Source: Actinomadura soli (lineage in GTDB: Bacteria; Actinomycetota; Actinomycetes; Streptosporangiales; Streptosporangiaceae). Taken from it: a DNA stretch of 37,896 nt. The position numbers and the translations under genes were made by a program. Shown here piece by piece: positions 8,002 through 15,771 of the stretch (within the stretch, counting starts at the first letter, position 1; each line of letters starts with the position of its first letter). The notes beneath the pieces are model-generated. The model was not told the DNA's origin and searched no databases. It worked only from the letters and a program-made list of their open reading frames with translations. Location of the stretch: assembly GCF_005889715.1 (NCBI RefSeq), contig NZ_VCKW01000056.1, forward strand, positions 1-37,896, written 5' to 3'.

Positions 8002-8035
8002 GCCGCCGGTACGGGCACGGGCCCGTACCGGCGGC
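8002..8035. terminator. Hairpin between convergent deacetylase and I36 inhibitor genes
   Basis: 15-base perfect arms (8002-8016 and 8021-8035) around a 4-base loop, placed between two convergent genes, so it can serve both. It shares GCGGGATGC and CCGGTACG with the hairpin at 7036-7072, on the other side of the deacetylase gene. Confidence 0.65.
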
Positions 8036-8116
8036 GATCCTCCGTGCGGATCTGGATCAGGTCACCACCGCGGCGCCTTCCGGACCGGGCGAGGACCGGC
8101 GCGCCGCGTTGTCAGC

Positions 8117-8566
8117 TCAGCTGCCGCAGGGCTTGCCGAGCTTGTAGGAGCTGATCTTGTCGTTGATGCTGTAACTGCGCAGGTCCGCGATCTTGTTGCG
8201 GGGCCGGAGCGCCCAGCGTCCGACGCAGACCTTGCGGCCCTTGTAGTTCTTGCTCTCGTAGAAGCGGACCGTTTTCGCGGCGTTGTTGATGACCGAGCTG
8301 GCCTTGTCATTGGCCGCGTTGCCGATGTACGACTTGTTGCGGTCACCGCGCCACGACCATAACGTGCCGCGGTAATTGGTGTTCCGGTACAGGCACACCC
8401 AGCCCTTGGGGCATGCCACCTGCACGTTCTGGTTCGCCGGAACGATCACACGCACCGTGGCGGATTCGTAGGAGGTCGCCTGGGCGTTGGCCACTCCACC
8501 GGGGACCAACGGGGTGAGGACCGCGGTGGCGGCCATCGTGGACAGCACCAGTCTGGACTTGCGCAT
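8117..8566 (-). CDS. Secreted peptidase inhibitor, I36 (SMI-like) family
   Basis: 149-residue exported protein. MRKSRLVLSTM starts a Sec signal peptide that ends around GGVANAQA. The mature part has the I36 pattern ACPKGWVCLYRNTNYRG, with further Cys in RKVCVGRW and GKPCGS. That makes four cysteines, consistent with the two disulfides of the small beta/gamma-crystallin-fold metalloprotease inhibitor SMI from Streptomyces. The start ATG at 8566 has AGGAGAGAT before it; that Shine-Dalgarno lies in one arm of the palindrome 8571-8584. Base composition is clearly less GC-rich than in neighbours. It is convergent with the deacetylase gene. Family call is good; the target protease is unknown, and other crystallin-like secreted proteins share the pattern. 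Confidence 0.82.
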   Translation of the reverse strand: MRKSRLVLSTMAATAVLTPLVPGGVANAQATSYESATVRVIVPANQNVQVACPKGWVCLYRNTNYRGTLWSWRGDRNKSYIGNAANDKASSVINNAAKTVRFYESKNYKGRKVCVGRWALRPRNKIADLRSYSINDKISSYKLGKPCGS

Positions 8567-8570
8567 ATCT

Positions 8571-8584
8571 CTCCTCATGAGGAG
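8571..8584 (-). promoter_or_regulatory. Palindrome overlapping the I36 ribosome binding site
   Basis: CTCCTCATGAGGAG is a perfect 14-base palindrome: a CTCCT/AGGAG stem with a CATG loop. On the minus strand the AGGAG arm is the Shine-Dalgarno of the I36 gene, so the hairpin could mask it, or the site could be a DNA operator. Only the symmetry is seen. Confidence 0.45.
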
Positions 8585-8866
8585 CAGGGATGTGCGATCC
8601 AATCGGCTGGCGGGGTCGTCCGAGAGATTTTCGTAGGCGGACGTCGATCGCAGACTCAGTTTGATCGGTCGGCGCGGAAAAGATCAATGGGCATATCGCG
8701 ATCACCCTGACACCGACCGTGACTCATGACAGAGCGTGTCAGCTTTCCGTTATGTCCGCGCTGATCGGAATGATCTCTGACACATATAGTTATGGCTGTA
8801 GGAAACTCAGTCAGAAGGCGTCCTAATGTGGCCATGCGCCTATTTCCGGCCGGTGGGTCATGGTCG
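8585..8866. promoter_or_regulatory. AT-richer intergenic region with repeated CTGACAC and a TTGATC dyad
   Basis: This non-coding stretch between the I36 and DCC/DUF393 genes is the least GC-rich part of the window. It holds CTGACAC at 8707-8713 and 8777-8783 and its inverse GTGTCAG at 8736-8742, plus an inverted repeat TTGATC (8661-8666) / GATCAA (8682-8687) spaced by 15 bases. These look like operator half-sites for the I36 promoter, but no regulator can be named. No convincing ORF was seen in it. Confidence 0.4.
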
Positions 8867-9286
8867 TCACCGGGGCGGGCGGGAGCCGCCGGGACGTTCG
8901 GCCGCCGGGAGGCTGCAGGCCGCCGTCCCGCCCGGCATGCGGTGCCGGTTGGTCGCGACGAGCCGGTAGACGGCGCGCGCCGCCCAGCTCACCGGCGCGA
9001 CCCGCATGACGACGCCGACCGCCCGCCAGGCCCCGCCGGCGTCGGTGAGCAGCCGTCCGACCGCGTCCGCGCCGCCGCTGACCCGGCCCAGCCGGTCGAC
9101 CCACAGCACCTCGTGCTCGGCCCGCTCGACCGTCGTACCGAGATCCTCCAGATCGGCGAACTGGAACGGGACGAACTCCGCCCGGACGGGCACGTGACGC
9201 TCCAGGAACCGCGCCGAGGACGTGCAGAAGCCGCAGTCGCCGTCGTACACCAGCACCGGACGATCACGCCGCCTCAGCGGGCTCAT
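8867..9286 (-). CDS. DCC family (DUF393) thiol-disulfide protein
   Basis: 139-residue protein with the family's N-terminal motif YDGDCGFC (about residues 14-21), a CxxC-like redox pair in a thioredoxin-like fold. LERHVPVRAEFVPFQFADL and WVDRLGRVSGGADAVGRLL match the DCC/DUF393 layout. Members are assigned as putative thiol-disulfide oxidoreductases; substrates are unknown. Its ATG overlaps the stop of the HIT gene (ATGA), so the two are translationally coupled. The C-terminal dozen residues are Pro/Arg-rich and unconserved-looking. Confidence 0.85.
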   Translation of the reverse strand: MSPLRRRDRPVLVYDGDCGFCTSSARFLERHVPVRAEFVPFQFADLEDLGTTVERAEHEVLWVDRLGRVSGGADAVGRLLTDAGGAWRAVGVVMRVAPVSWAARAVYRLVATNRHRMPGGTAACSLPAAERPGGSRPPR

Positions 9287-9852
9287 GAGGCGGGCCAGGC
9301 GTCGGCGAGCATCTGCCGGGTGTCGCGCAGCAGCTGCGGCAGCACCTTGGTGTGCCCGACGACCGGCATGAAGTTGGTGTCGCCGCCCCAGCGCGGGACG
9401 ACGTGCTGGTGCAGGTGCGCCGCGATCCCCGCGCCCGCGACGAGCCCCAGGTTCATGCCGACGTTGAAGCCCTGCGCGCCGCTGGCCTTGCGCAGCGCGG
9501 TGAGGGAGTGCCGCGTGAACACGGCCAGCTCCGTGTACTCCGCCTCGTCGAGGTCGGCGTAGTCGGCGACGTGCCGGTACGGAACGACCATGAGGTGCCC
9601 GGAGTTGTACGGGTAGAGGTTCAGCACCGTGTACACCGACGCGCCGCGGGCGACGACGAGACCGTCCTCGTCGGGCATCTTCGGGATCTCGCAGAACGGG
9701 CAGCCGTCGCCCGAGCCCGCACCCGTGGGCTTGTTCTCGCCCTTGATGTAGGCCATCCGGTGCGGGGTCCACAGCCGCTGGAACTGGTCGGGCTCGCCCG
9801 CGCCGCCCCTCTCCTCCTCGAAGCGGGGCCCAGGCTGGTTCTCTGCGCTCAA
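9283..9852 (-). CDS. HIT-domain nucleotide phosphorylase/hydrolase
   Basis: 189-residue histidine triad protein. The catalytic triad motif is HLHQHVV (about residues 148-154), preceded by NVGMNLGLVAGAG, and CPFCE near residue 51 matches the zinc-type N-terminal motif of this subgroup. The mycobacterial orthologue group, between thrS and pgsA, contains an Ap4A phosphorylase, so a role in diadenosine polyphosphate turnover is likely by family. A TTG at 9852 is chosen as start because AAGGAG lies nine bases upstream; no ATG with a ribosome site exists until the internal MAYIKGENKP. It is the first gene of a two-gene unit with the DCC protein. Here it is separated from pgsA by about 4.7 kb of other genes. 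Confidence 0.88.
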   Translation of the reverse strand: MSAENQPGPRFEEERGGAGEPDQFQRLWTPHRMAYIKGENKPTGAGSGDGCPFCEIPKMPDEDGLVVARGASVYTVLNLYPYNSGHLMVVPYRHVADYADLDEAEYTELAVFTRHSLTALRKASGAQGFNVGMNLGLVAGAGIAAHLHQHVVPRWGGDTNFMPVVGHTKVLPQLLRDTRQMLADAWPAS

Positions 9853-10031
9853 GGCGGCGGTCTCCTTTTGTTCACGGCCTGACCAGCAGCATAGAGAGAG
9901 CCGCCCGGGATGCTGTAGCCGGGATCCCCGGCGGGCCCGCGCGAAGGACGCGCCCGCGATCACACCCGTGCGTGACGTCCCACGGGTCCCTCCGCCACCA
10001 TGGTCACTCCACCGACCCCCAGGGAGCGATC

Positions 10032-10604
10032 ATGACCGGGCTCGACAAGGGCTCCGCCGGAAGCGGCGAGCCGAGACCGGAGCCCGGTGCCGGGCCGTTC
10101 TTCCCCGGGCCCGCCGCGCGGCGGGGGCCCGTGCCGCCGCCGCGGGGGCCGCTCGCCGCGCCGACGTCCGCGGTGTCCTCGGGCGCGAACGTGCTGCCGA
10201 TGACGCTGCAGGGCACGCCCGGCGACATCACCACCGCGGTGGACGGCCGCATCACGATCGAGAACGGGGTCATCGGGAAGATCGCCGCGCTGGCCGCGCT
10301 GGAGGTCGGCGGGGTCGCCGCCCTCGTCCCCCGTCCGGGCACTCCGGGCCCAGGCGCGCAGGGCCCGGACGCGGAGCGGGCGCGGGCGGGCGTGCGGGTC
10401 GACTTCGACGAGCACGCGGACGAGGTCGCCCTCGACGTCGCCATCGCGGTCGAGTACGGCACCGTCATCAAGGACGTGGCCAGGCTGGTGAAGGCGAACG
10501 TGGCGCGGGTCGCGGGCCTGATGCTGGGGATGCGGATCGCCGCGGTGAACGTGTCCGTGGAGGACGTCCGCATGCCCGGCGATCAGGCCGCCACGCGGGC
10601 GTAG
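10032..10604 (+). CDS. Asp23/Gls24 family envelope stress protein
   Basis: 190-residue protein. The first 65 residues are a Gly/Pro/Arg-rich low-complexity leader. The Asp23/Gls24 domain then runs from about residue 70 (GRITIENGVIGKIAALAALEVGGV) to the end (VRVDFDEHADEVALDVAIAVEYG, then VNVSVEDVRM). Family members are small, abundant, envelope-associated alkaline-shock proteins. The ATG at 10032 has GGGAG six bases upstream. Its last 22 bases overlap the end of the convergent membrane protein gene, so transcripts from the two strands can be antisense there. It is divergent from the HIT gene across a 179-base gap in which no clear promoter was recognised. Family call is confident, function general. 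Confidence 0.85.
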   Translation: MTGLDKGSAGSGEPRPEPGAGPFFPGPAARRGPVPPPRGPLAAPTSAVSSGANVLPMTLQGTPGDITTAVDGRITIENGVIGKIAALAALEVGGVAALVPRPGTPGPGAQGPDAERARAGVRVDFDEHADEVALDVAIAVEYGTVIKDVARLVKANVARVAGLMLGMRIAAVNVSVEDVRMPGDQAATRA

Positions 10605-11209
10605 CACGTCTGCATGGCGACCCCGACCGACACCGTGGTGACCTTGACCCGCTGGACGAGCCCCGGCGGGACGCCCCTGAAGTGGAACGTGTGCGGCCCG
10701 CCGCCCTTGACGGTGGTCTGCTGCGACGCGGAGCGCCCTCCGTCCAGGGACATCTCGGCCCGCAGCGCCCCGCTGGACGACACGGTGATCACAACGTCGA
10801 CCCCGTCGCGGACCGCCCGGTAGTACGCCGTCCCCCGCGGGCACCACGACAGCTCGGCCGGCCCGTTCTGCTCGGGGATCTCGGGCCCGCCGCCCGCCCC
10901 GCCGGGATAGGTCTCCCCCTGGCCGTTCTGCTGCGGCGTGGGCCGGGTCGGGGACCCGGGGCCGGTGCCGCCGGGGGCGCCCGCCTGCCCGCCGGTCGGC
11001 GCGGCGGACGGGCTCGCCGGGCCCCGGGCGCCGGTGGCCCCGGCACCGGTCCGGTCGTCCAGCAGCGGCATGAGGAGCACCGCGACGGCGGCGGCGGCCA
11101 GCAGCACGGCACCGCCGTAGCCGCCGATCCGGTACCAGACCGGCCGGGGCCGCCGCACCGGCCGGTTCCGCCGCGCCGGGCGCCTGCCCTTCATCAGCCG
11201 TCTGCTCAA
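10583..11209 (-). CDS. Single-pass membrane protein downstream of thrS
   Basis: 208-residue protein of unknown function. It starts with a very basic Arg-rich segment, then one transmembrane helix (about residues 30-48, GGAVLLAAAAVAVLLMPLL), a 70-residue Gly/Pro/Thr-rich linker and a C-terminal extracytoplasmic domain of about 90 residues containing two Cys (SWCPRGTAYY and MQTCYARVA). The TTG at 11209 is preferred because GGAGG lies eight bases upstream; the ATG at 11194 is the alternative. The start is only 22 bases after the thrS stop, so it probably shares the thrS mRNA. The gene end overlaps the convergent Asp23 gene. No family is recognised. Confidence 0.7.
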   Translation of the reverse strand: MSRRLMKGRRPARRNRPVRRPRPVWYRIGGYGGAVLLAAAAVAVLLMPLLDDRTGAGATGARGPASPSAAPTGGQAGAPGGTGPGSPTRPTPQQNGQGETYPGGAGGGPEIPEQNGPAELSWCPRGTAYYRAVRDGVDVVITVSSSGALRAEMSLDGGRSASQQTTVKGGGPHTFHFRGVPPGLVQRVKVTTVSVGVAMQTCYARVAA

Positions 11210-11231
11210 ACCCGGGGCCTCCAGCCGCCCG

Positions 11232-13208
11232 TCAGATCTGCACGCGGGCCTCGACCGCCTTGACGATCTCGTCGGCCGCCTCGGCGATCGGGACCCCGTT
11301 CCTCTGCTCGCCGTTGCGGTACCGGAACGACACGGCGTCCTTGGCCACGTCGTCGTCGCCCGCCAGCAGCATGTACGGGATCTTCTGCTTCTGCGCGTTG
11401 CGGATCTTCTTCTGCATCCGGTCGGACGAGGCGTCGACCTCGAACCTGATCCCCCGGTCGCGCAGCGCGTCGGCGACCTTCTCCAGGTGCGGGACGTGGG
11501 CGTCGCCGATCGGGATGCCGACGGCCTGCACCGGCGCCAGCCACGGCGGCATCGCGCCCGCGTAGTGCTCGAGCAGCACGCCGAAGAACCGCTCGATCGA
11601 CCCGAACAACGCCCGGTGGATCATGACGGGCTGCTGCCGGGTGCCGTCCGCCGCCTGGTACTCCAGGCCGAACCGCTTGGGCTGGTTGAAGTCGACCTGG
11701 ATGGTGGACAGCTGCCAGGTGCGGCCGATGGCGTCCTTGGCCTGGACGGAGATCTTCGGCCCGTAGAACGCGGCGCCGCCCGGGTCGTCGACCAGGTCCA
11801 GGCCGGACTCCTCGGCCGACTCGCGCAGCGCGGCGGTGGCCTCCAGCCATTCGGCGTCGGAGCCGATGAACTTCTCGGAGTCGTCCTTGGTGGACAGCTC
11901 CAGGTAGAACTCGTTCAGCCCGTAGTCGCGGAGCAGGTCGAGCACGAAGGCGAGCAGCTTCTTGATCTCGTCGACCATCTGCCCGCGGGTGCAGTAGATG
12001 TGCGCGTCGTCCTGGGTCATGCCGCGGACGCGGGTGAGGCCGTGCACGACGCCGGACTTCTCGAACCGGTACACCGACCCGAACTCGAACAGCCGCAGCG
12101 GCAGCTCCCGGTAGGACCGCCCGCGCGCCCTGAAGATCAGGTTGTGCATCGGGCAGTTCATCGGCTTGAGGTAGTAGTCGCCGCCGTCGACCTCCATGGG
12201 CGGGAACATGTCGTCCTTGTACCAGCCGAGGTGCCCGGAGGTCTCGAACAGGTCGCCCTTGGTGATGTGCGGGGTGTTGACGAACTCGTAGCCGCTCTCC
12301 TCGTGCCGCCTGCGGGAGTAGTCCTCCATGACGCGGCGGACGACGCCGCCCTTCGGGTGGAAGACGGCGAGGCCGCTGCCGATCTCGTTCGGGAAGGAGA
12401 ACAGGTCGAGCTCGGCGCCGAGCCTGCGGTGGTCGCGCTTCTCGGCCTCCTCCAGGAACCTCAGGTACTCGTCCTGCTTCTCCCTGGACTCCCAGGCGGT
12501 GCCGTAGATCCGCTGGAGCTGCGGGTTCTTCTCGCTGCCGCGCCAGTAGGCGCCGCCGGTCCGCATCAGCTTGAACGCGGGGATGACCCGGGTGGACGGC
12601 AGGTGCGGGCCGCGGCACAGGTCCTTCCAGCGCAGCTCGCCGGACTTGGCGTCGAGGTTGTCGTAGATGGTCAGCTCGCCGCCGCCGACCTCGACGCTCG
12701 CGCCCTCGGCCGCGTCCTCGGCGCTTCCCGCGCCCTTCAGGCCGATGAGCTCCAGCTTGTAGGGCTCGGCGGCGAGCTCGGCGCGGGCGTCGTCGTCGGA
12801 GACGGGGCGGCGGGAGAACCGCTGCCCCTGCTTGACGATCTCGCGCATCCGCTTCTCGACGCGCTTGAGGTCGTCGGGGGTGAAGGGCTCGGCGACGTCG
12901 AAGTCGTAGTAGAAGCCGTTCTCCACGGGCGGCCCGATGCCGAGCTTCGCCTCGGGGAACAGCTCCTGGACGGCCTGCGCCATGACGTGCGCGGCGGAGT
13001 GCCGCATGATCGCCCGGCCGTCGGCGGAGCCGATCTCGACGGGCTCGACCGCGTCGCCGTCGTGCAGCCCGGCCGCGAGGTCGCGCAGCCCGCCGTTGAC
13101 CCGGGCCGCGATCACGGTGCGGCCGTCGGCGTCCAGCGCCTGGCCCGCGGTGGTGCCCGCCGGCACCGCCCGCTCGCCGCCGTCGAGGGTGATGCGCAGC
13201 TCGGACAC
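11232..13208 (-). CDS. thrS: Threonyl-tRNA synthetase
   Basis: 658-residue class II aminoacyl-tRNA synthetase that charges tRNA-Thr in the cytoplasm. An N-terminal TGS domain (about 1-60) is followed by the editing domain (HSAAH motif in [11 protein letters not shown]) and the catalytic core with motif 2 [15 protein letters not shown] and motif 3 [16 protein letters not shown]. The zinc ligands Cys (NCPMHNLIF) and His (DDAHIYC) are present. The C-terminal anticodon-binding domain begins at [18 protein letters not shown]. The GTG at 13208 is chosen for its strong GAGGAGAA Shine-Dalgarno six bases upstream and because the TGS domain begins there. The in-frame ATG at 13292 would add 28 low-complexity residues. 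Expression appears to be controlled by the leader peptide and terminator at 13353-13457. Confidence 0.97.
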   Translation of the reverse strand: MSELRITLDGGERAVPAGTTAGQALDADGRTVIAARVNGGLRDLAAGLHDGDAVEPVEIGSADGRAIMRHSAAHVMAQAVQELFPEAKLGIGPPVENGFYYDFDVAEPFTPDDLKRVEKRMREIVKQGQRFSRRPVSDDDARAELAAEPYKLELIGLKGAGSAEDAAEGASVEVGGGELTIYDNLDAKSGELRWKDLCRGPHLPSTRVIPAFKLMRTGGAYWRGSEKNPQLQRIYGTAWESREKQDEYLRFLEEAEKRDHRRLGAELDLFSFPNEIGSGLAVFHPKGGVVRRVMEDYSRRRHEESGYEFVNTPHITKGDLFETSGHLGWYKDDMFPPMEVDGGDYYLKPMNCPMHNLIFRARGRSYRELPLRLFEFGSVYRFEKSGVVHGLTRVRGMTQDDAHIYCTRGQMVDEIKKLLAFVLDLLRDYGLNEFYLELSTKDDSEKFIGSDAEWLEATAALRESAEESGLDLVDDPGGAAFYGPKISVQAKDAIGRTWQLSTIQVDFNQPKRFGLEYQAADGTRQQPVMIHRALFGSIERFFGVLLEHYAGAMPPWLAPVQAVGIPIGDAHVPHLEKVADALRDRGIRFEVDASSDRMQKKIRNAQKQKIPYMLLAGDDDVAKDAVSFRYRNGEQRNGVPIAEAADEIVKAVEARVQI

Positions 13209-13352
13209 GGATTCTCCTCGTGGTGATGGGCCGGGATCAGCGGGTTCCGATGGTATCGACTCGGGGTGGGCCCCGGACGCATCCGGTTTCATCTCTGGCG
13301 CTCCTCTCGTCGTGGAGGGCCCGCGGCGATCCCGGTCCGCGGCCTGAACGCG

Positions 13353-13379
13353 AAAGGCCCCGGGATCGCTCCCGGGGCC
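13353..13379 (-). terminator. thrS: thrS attenuator terminator hairpin
   Basis: Nine-base perfect arms (13356-13364 and 13371-13379) around a 6-base loop. On the minus strand the stem is followed by TTTCGCGTT, a weak U-tract acceptable for a high-GC host. It lies between the leader ORF and thrS, so read-through is needed for thrS expression. Its first arm contains CCGGGAG, which can instead pair with CTCCCGG at 13416-13422. Confidence 0.8.
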
Positions 13380-13394
13380 CCACCGCGTGCAATG

Positions 13395-13457
13395 TCAGGA
13401 CATGCCGCCGTCGCGCCGGGAGTGACCCGGCGTCGTCGTCTCGAACACGTGCGGCAT
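13395..13457 (-). CDS. Threonine leader peptide of thrS
   Basis: A 20-codon ORF, too short for ordinary gene callers, reads MPHVFETTTPGH and ends GGMS then TGA at 13395. It contains three consecutive ACG Thr codons (13431-13439). GGAGG is one base before the ATG at 13457, which is tight; the in-frame GTG at 13448 has the same GGAGG at a normal ten bases, and either start keeps the Thr codons. It ends 15 bases before the terminator stem. Its position in front of thrS, a gene whose product uses threonine, makes it a classical attenuator peptide. The regulatory role is inferred; the ORF, codons and hairpins are seen. Confidence 0.75.
   Translation of the reverse strand: MPHVFETTTPGHSRRDGGMS
13414..13432 (-). 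promoter_or_regulatory. thrS: thrS attenuator hairpin 1 / antiterminator arm
   Basis: Seven-base stem (13414-13420 with 13426-13432) and five-base loop. Its 5' arm in the mRNA begins inside the third Thr codon, so a ribosome stalled on the ACG run would cover it. The freed 3' region CTCCCGG (13416-13422) is perfectly complementary to CCGGGAG in the terminator arm (13369-13375), giving a 7-bp antiterminator. Confidence 0.7.
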
Positions 13458-13508
13458 GCCTCCAGACTAACCGATGGGACGAACCGGGCGCACGGGGGTA
13501 AAGCAGGC

Positions 13509-14972
13509 TCAGGCGCGGGTTCCGGGGGTGGTGAGCTTGTCCATGTCCTCCAGCTCGCGTCCCTTGGTCTCGGGAACGGCGCGGATCACGAACACGAACG
13601 CCAAGACGGAGGCCGCCGTGTAGATCCCGTACGCCAGGCCGAGCGAGAACCCGGAGATGCCGGGGAACGTGGTGGTGATCACCCAGTTGGCGAGCCACTG
13701 CGCCGACGCGGCGACGGCGAGGGCGGACGCCCGGATGAAGTTGTTGAACATCTCGCCCAGCATCACCCAGACCACCGGGCCCCACGTCGCGGCGAACGAG
13801 GCGACGAACACGTTGGCGGCGACCAGCGCGACCGGCCCGGCGAGGTCGCCGAGGCGCGGCTCGCCGCCCACGACGGGCGCGGTGGCGAAGCAGACCGTCA
13901 GCAGGCCGAGGGAGACCGCCATGCCGGCGGCGCCGCCGAGCAGCAGCGGCCGCCGCCCGACCCGGTCGACGAGCGCGATCGCGACCAGCGTGAACAGGAC
14001 GTTGACCAGCGAGTTGATCACCGAGGTGAGCATCGCGTCGTCCTCGGAGAACCCGACGGCCTGCCACAGCGAGGACGAGTAGTAGAAGATCACGTTGATG
14101 CCGACGAACTGCTGGAACACCGACAGCAGGATGCCGACCCAGACGATCGGCAGCAGTCCGAGCCGCGGGCCGCGCAGGTCGCGCAGGTGGACGGGCCGGT
14201 CGCTGGCGATCGACCGGACGATGTCGCCGATCTTGGCGTCCACGTCGCCGTGCCCCATCACGCGGGCGAGGACCTGCCGGGCGCGGGCCATCTCGTGCTT
14301 CTTCACCAGGTACCGGGGCGACTCGGGGATCATCGTGGCGATGATCCCCCACAGCACAGCCGGGGCCATGGCGCTGGCGAACATCCACCGCCACGCGCCG
14401 CCGCCCCAGGGGAACGTTCCAGTCGCGCCGCCGTCGGACACCTGGGCGATGACGTAGTCGACCACGAGCGCGGCGAAGATGCCGAGGACGATCGCCATCT
14501 GCTGGAGCGACCCGAGGCGCCCGCGCAGCTCGGCGGGCGCGATCTCGGCGATGTAGGCGGGCGCGATGACGGACGCGGCGCCGATCGCGACCCCGCCGAC
14601 CAGCCGCCAGAACGTCAGGTCGACCGGGTTGAACGCCAGCGCCGAGCCGAGCGAGCTGAGCACGAACAGCAGCGCGGCGAGGTGCATCACCCGCACCCGG
14701 CCGACCCGGTCGCTGAGCGGCCCGGCGAACCAGGCGCCCGCGGCGCAGCCGAGCAGCGCGGCCGACACGACGAACCCGACGGCGAAGCCGCCGAGGCCGA
14801 ACGTCTCCTTGAGCGCGTCGACCGTCCCGTTGATGACCGAGGAGTCGTAGCCGAACAGGAACCCGCCGAGGGCGGCCGCGCCCGCGAGGAGCACGGCGGT
14901 GGCGACGGAGTGGGACGGCCCGTCCGGCCGCCGGTCCGCGGCGGGCCTCGGTTCGCTGTCCGGTGTGGTCAT
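13509..14972 (-). CDS. MFS sugar porter (GLUT/XylE type)
   Basis: 487-residue, 12-helix major facilitator transporter of the sugar porter subfamily. Signature blocks are FLFGYDSSVINGT in helix 1, DRVGRVRVM in loop 2-3, PAYIAEIAPAELRGRLGSL, PESPRYLVKK before the central loop, QQFVGINVIFYYS in helix 7, and the C-terminal PETKGRELEDM. By family it imports a hexose or pentose by proton symport; the exact sugar cannot be told, though a glucose permease is plausible. The ATG at 14972 follows the methyltransferase stop by 29 bases on the same strand. Its stop is 51 bases before the thrS leader ATG, which leaves that short gap for the thrS promoter. Confidence 0.93.
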   Translation of the reverse strand: MTTPDSEPRPAADRRPDGPSHSVATAVLLAGAAALGGFLFGYDSSVINGTVDALKETFGLGGFAVGFVVSAALLGCAAGAWFAGPLSDRVGRVRVMHLAALLFVLSSLGSALAFNPVDLTFWRLVGGVAIGAASVIAPAYIAEIAPAELRGRLGSLQQMAIVLGIFAALVVDYVIAQVSDGGATGTFPWGGGAWRWMFASAMAPAVLWGIIATMIPESPRYLVKKHEMARARQVLARVMGHGDVDAKIGDIVRSIASDRPVHLRDLRGPRLGLLPIVWVGILLSVFQQFVGINVIFYYSSSLWQAVGFSEDDAMLTSVINSLVNVLFTLVAIALVDRVGRRPLLLGGAAGMAVSLGLLTVCFATAPVVGGEPRLGDLAGPVALVAANVFVASFAATWGPVVWVMLGEMFNNFIRASALAVAASAQWLANWVITTTFPGISGFSLGLAYGIYTAASVLAFVFVIRAVPETKGRELEDMDKLTTPGTRA

Positions 14973-15001
14973 GGGGCCTGATCTTCCCCGGGAGGCGGGC
15001 C

Positions 15002-15634
15002 TTAGTCGCGGACGGCGACCCCGATGACGTGCGGCGAGGCCGGGTTAGCCCGGGCGGACGCCGGGAACTCGAAGTGCCGCTCCTCCCGGACGGTGAACCC
15101 GGAGCGGCGGATCAGCTCGTCCGTCGGGCGGGTCACGTGGCAGCCGGCGGAGAGGAACGGCCACACCAGGTCGGCGTAACGCTGGAACCGCACCTTCCGC
15201 GGCGTGCGGCCCCGGACGTGCTCGTAGTAGCGCAGCTCGCCGTCCGGCTTGAGGGCGCGCCGCAGCTCGGCGAGCGCGCGGATCGGGTCGCGCACCGAGC
15301 ACAGCACGAGGGACGCCACGGCCACGTCGAAGGAGGCGTCGTCCACGTCGAGGTCCTCGGCGAGGCCGGGCCGGACGGTGACGCGGACGGGCGCGACGGC
15401 GGCGGCGCGGGCGGCCTTCGCGCGCAGCCGCGGCTCGGGCTCGACGGCGACGACCTCGCTGACCTCGGGCGGGTAGTGCGCGAAGTTGGCCCCGTACCCG
15501 GCGCCCACCTCCAGCACGCGGCCGGACGCCCCCGCGAGCAGCTCGGCGCGGTGCGCGGCGCCGCCCGCCTTGGCGCACCCGGCGTCCAGGCGCGGGTAGA
15601 GCCGGGCGAAGATCGGATGGCTCAGGTCGCTCAT
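15002..15634 (-). CDS. Class I SAM-dependent methyltransferase
   Basis: 210-residue methyltransferase of the Methyltransf_11/UbiE-like type. SAM-binding motif I is VLEVGAGYGANF (about residues 40-51), followed by the acidic end of strand 2 in VVAVEPEPRLR and motif post-I SFDVAVASLVLCSV. ELRYYEHVRG is the usual late block. Substrate is unknown; similar small enzymes methylate lipids, quinones or natural products. The ATG at 15634 is chosen for GGAG nine bases upstream and because MSDLSHPIFARLYP matches the family N-terminus. It is 29 bases upstream of the sugar porter gene and probably cotranscribed with it. Confidence 0.85.
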   Translation of the reverse strand: MSDLSHPIFARLYPRLDAGCAKAGGAAHRAELLAGASGRVLEVGAGYGANFAHYPPEVSEVVAVEPEPRLRAKAARAAAVAPVRVTVRPGLAEDLDVDDASFDVAVASLVLCSVRDPIRALAELRRALKPDGELRYYEHVRGRTPRKVRFQRYADLVWPFLSAGCHVTRPTDELIRRSGFTVREERHFEFPASARANPASPHVIGVAVRD

Positions 15635-15771
15635 TCCCGCAGTCTCCGTCGCCTTGGCGATCACCGCAAGATCACCTGCGGTGGGCGGCGGCGCCCGCGC
15701 GGCGGGCTGATACCCAGGGTGCGGGTCGCATCTCCCTCCGCCGGGTCAGGCCGTTCCGGCGCCGGTGGTCC

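Noticed and set aside
8792..9562. 256-residue plus-strand frame starting in the AT-richer gap
   Set aside because: Nearly all of it is antisense to the DCC and HIT genes, with no recognisable domain.
11487..13226. 579-residue plus-strand frame opposite thrS
   Set aside because: Leu/Gly/Val/Asp-rich antisense translation of thrS without any family motif.
13209..13292. 28-residue longer thrS start at the ATG
   Set aside because: It has a fair ribosome site but adds only Pro/Ser/Gly-rich sequence before the TGS domain; the GTG at 13208 has the stronger signal. It remains possible.
13353..13500. T-box riboswitch in front of thrS
   Set aside because: The leader is too short, has no T-box sequence (AGGGTGGNACCGCG) or specifier stem, and instead encodes a Thr-rich peptide.
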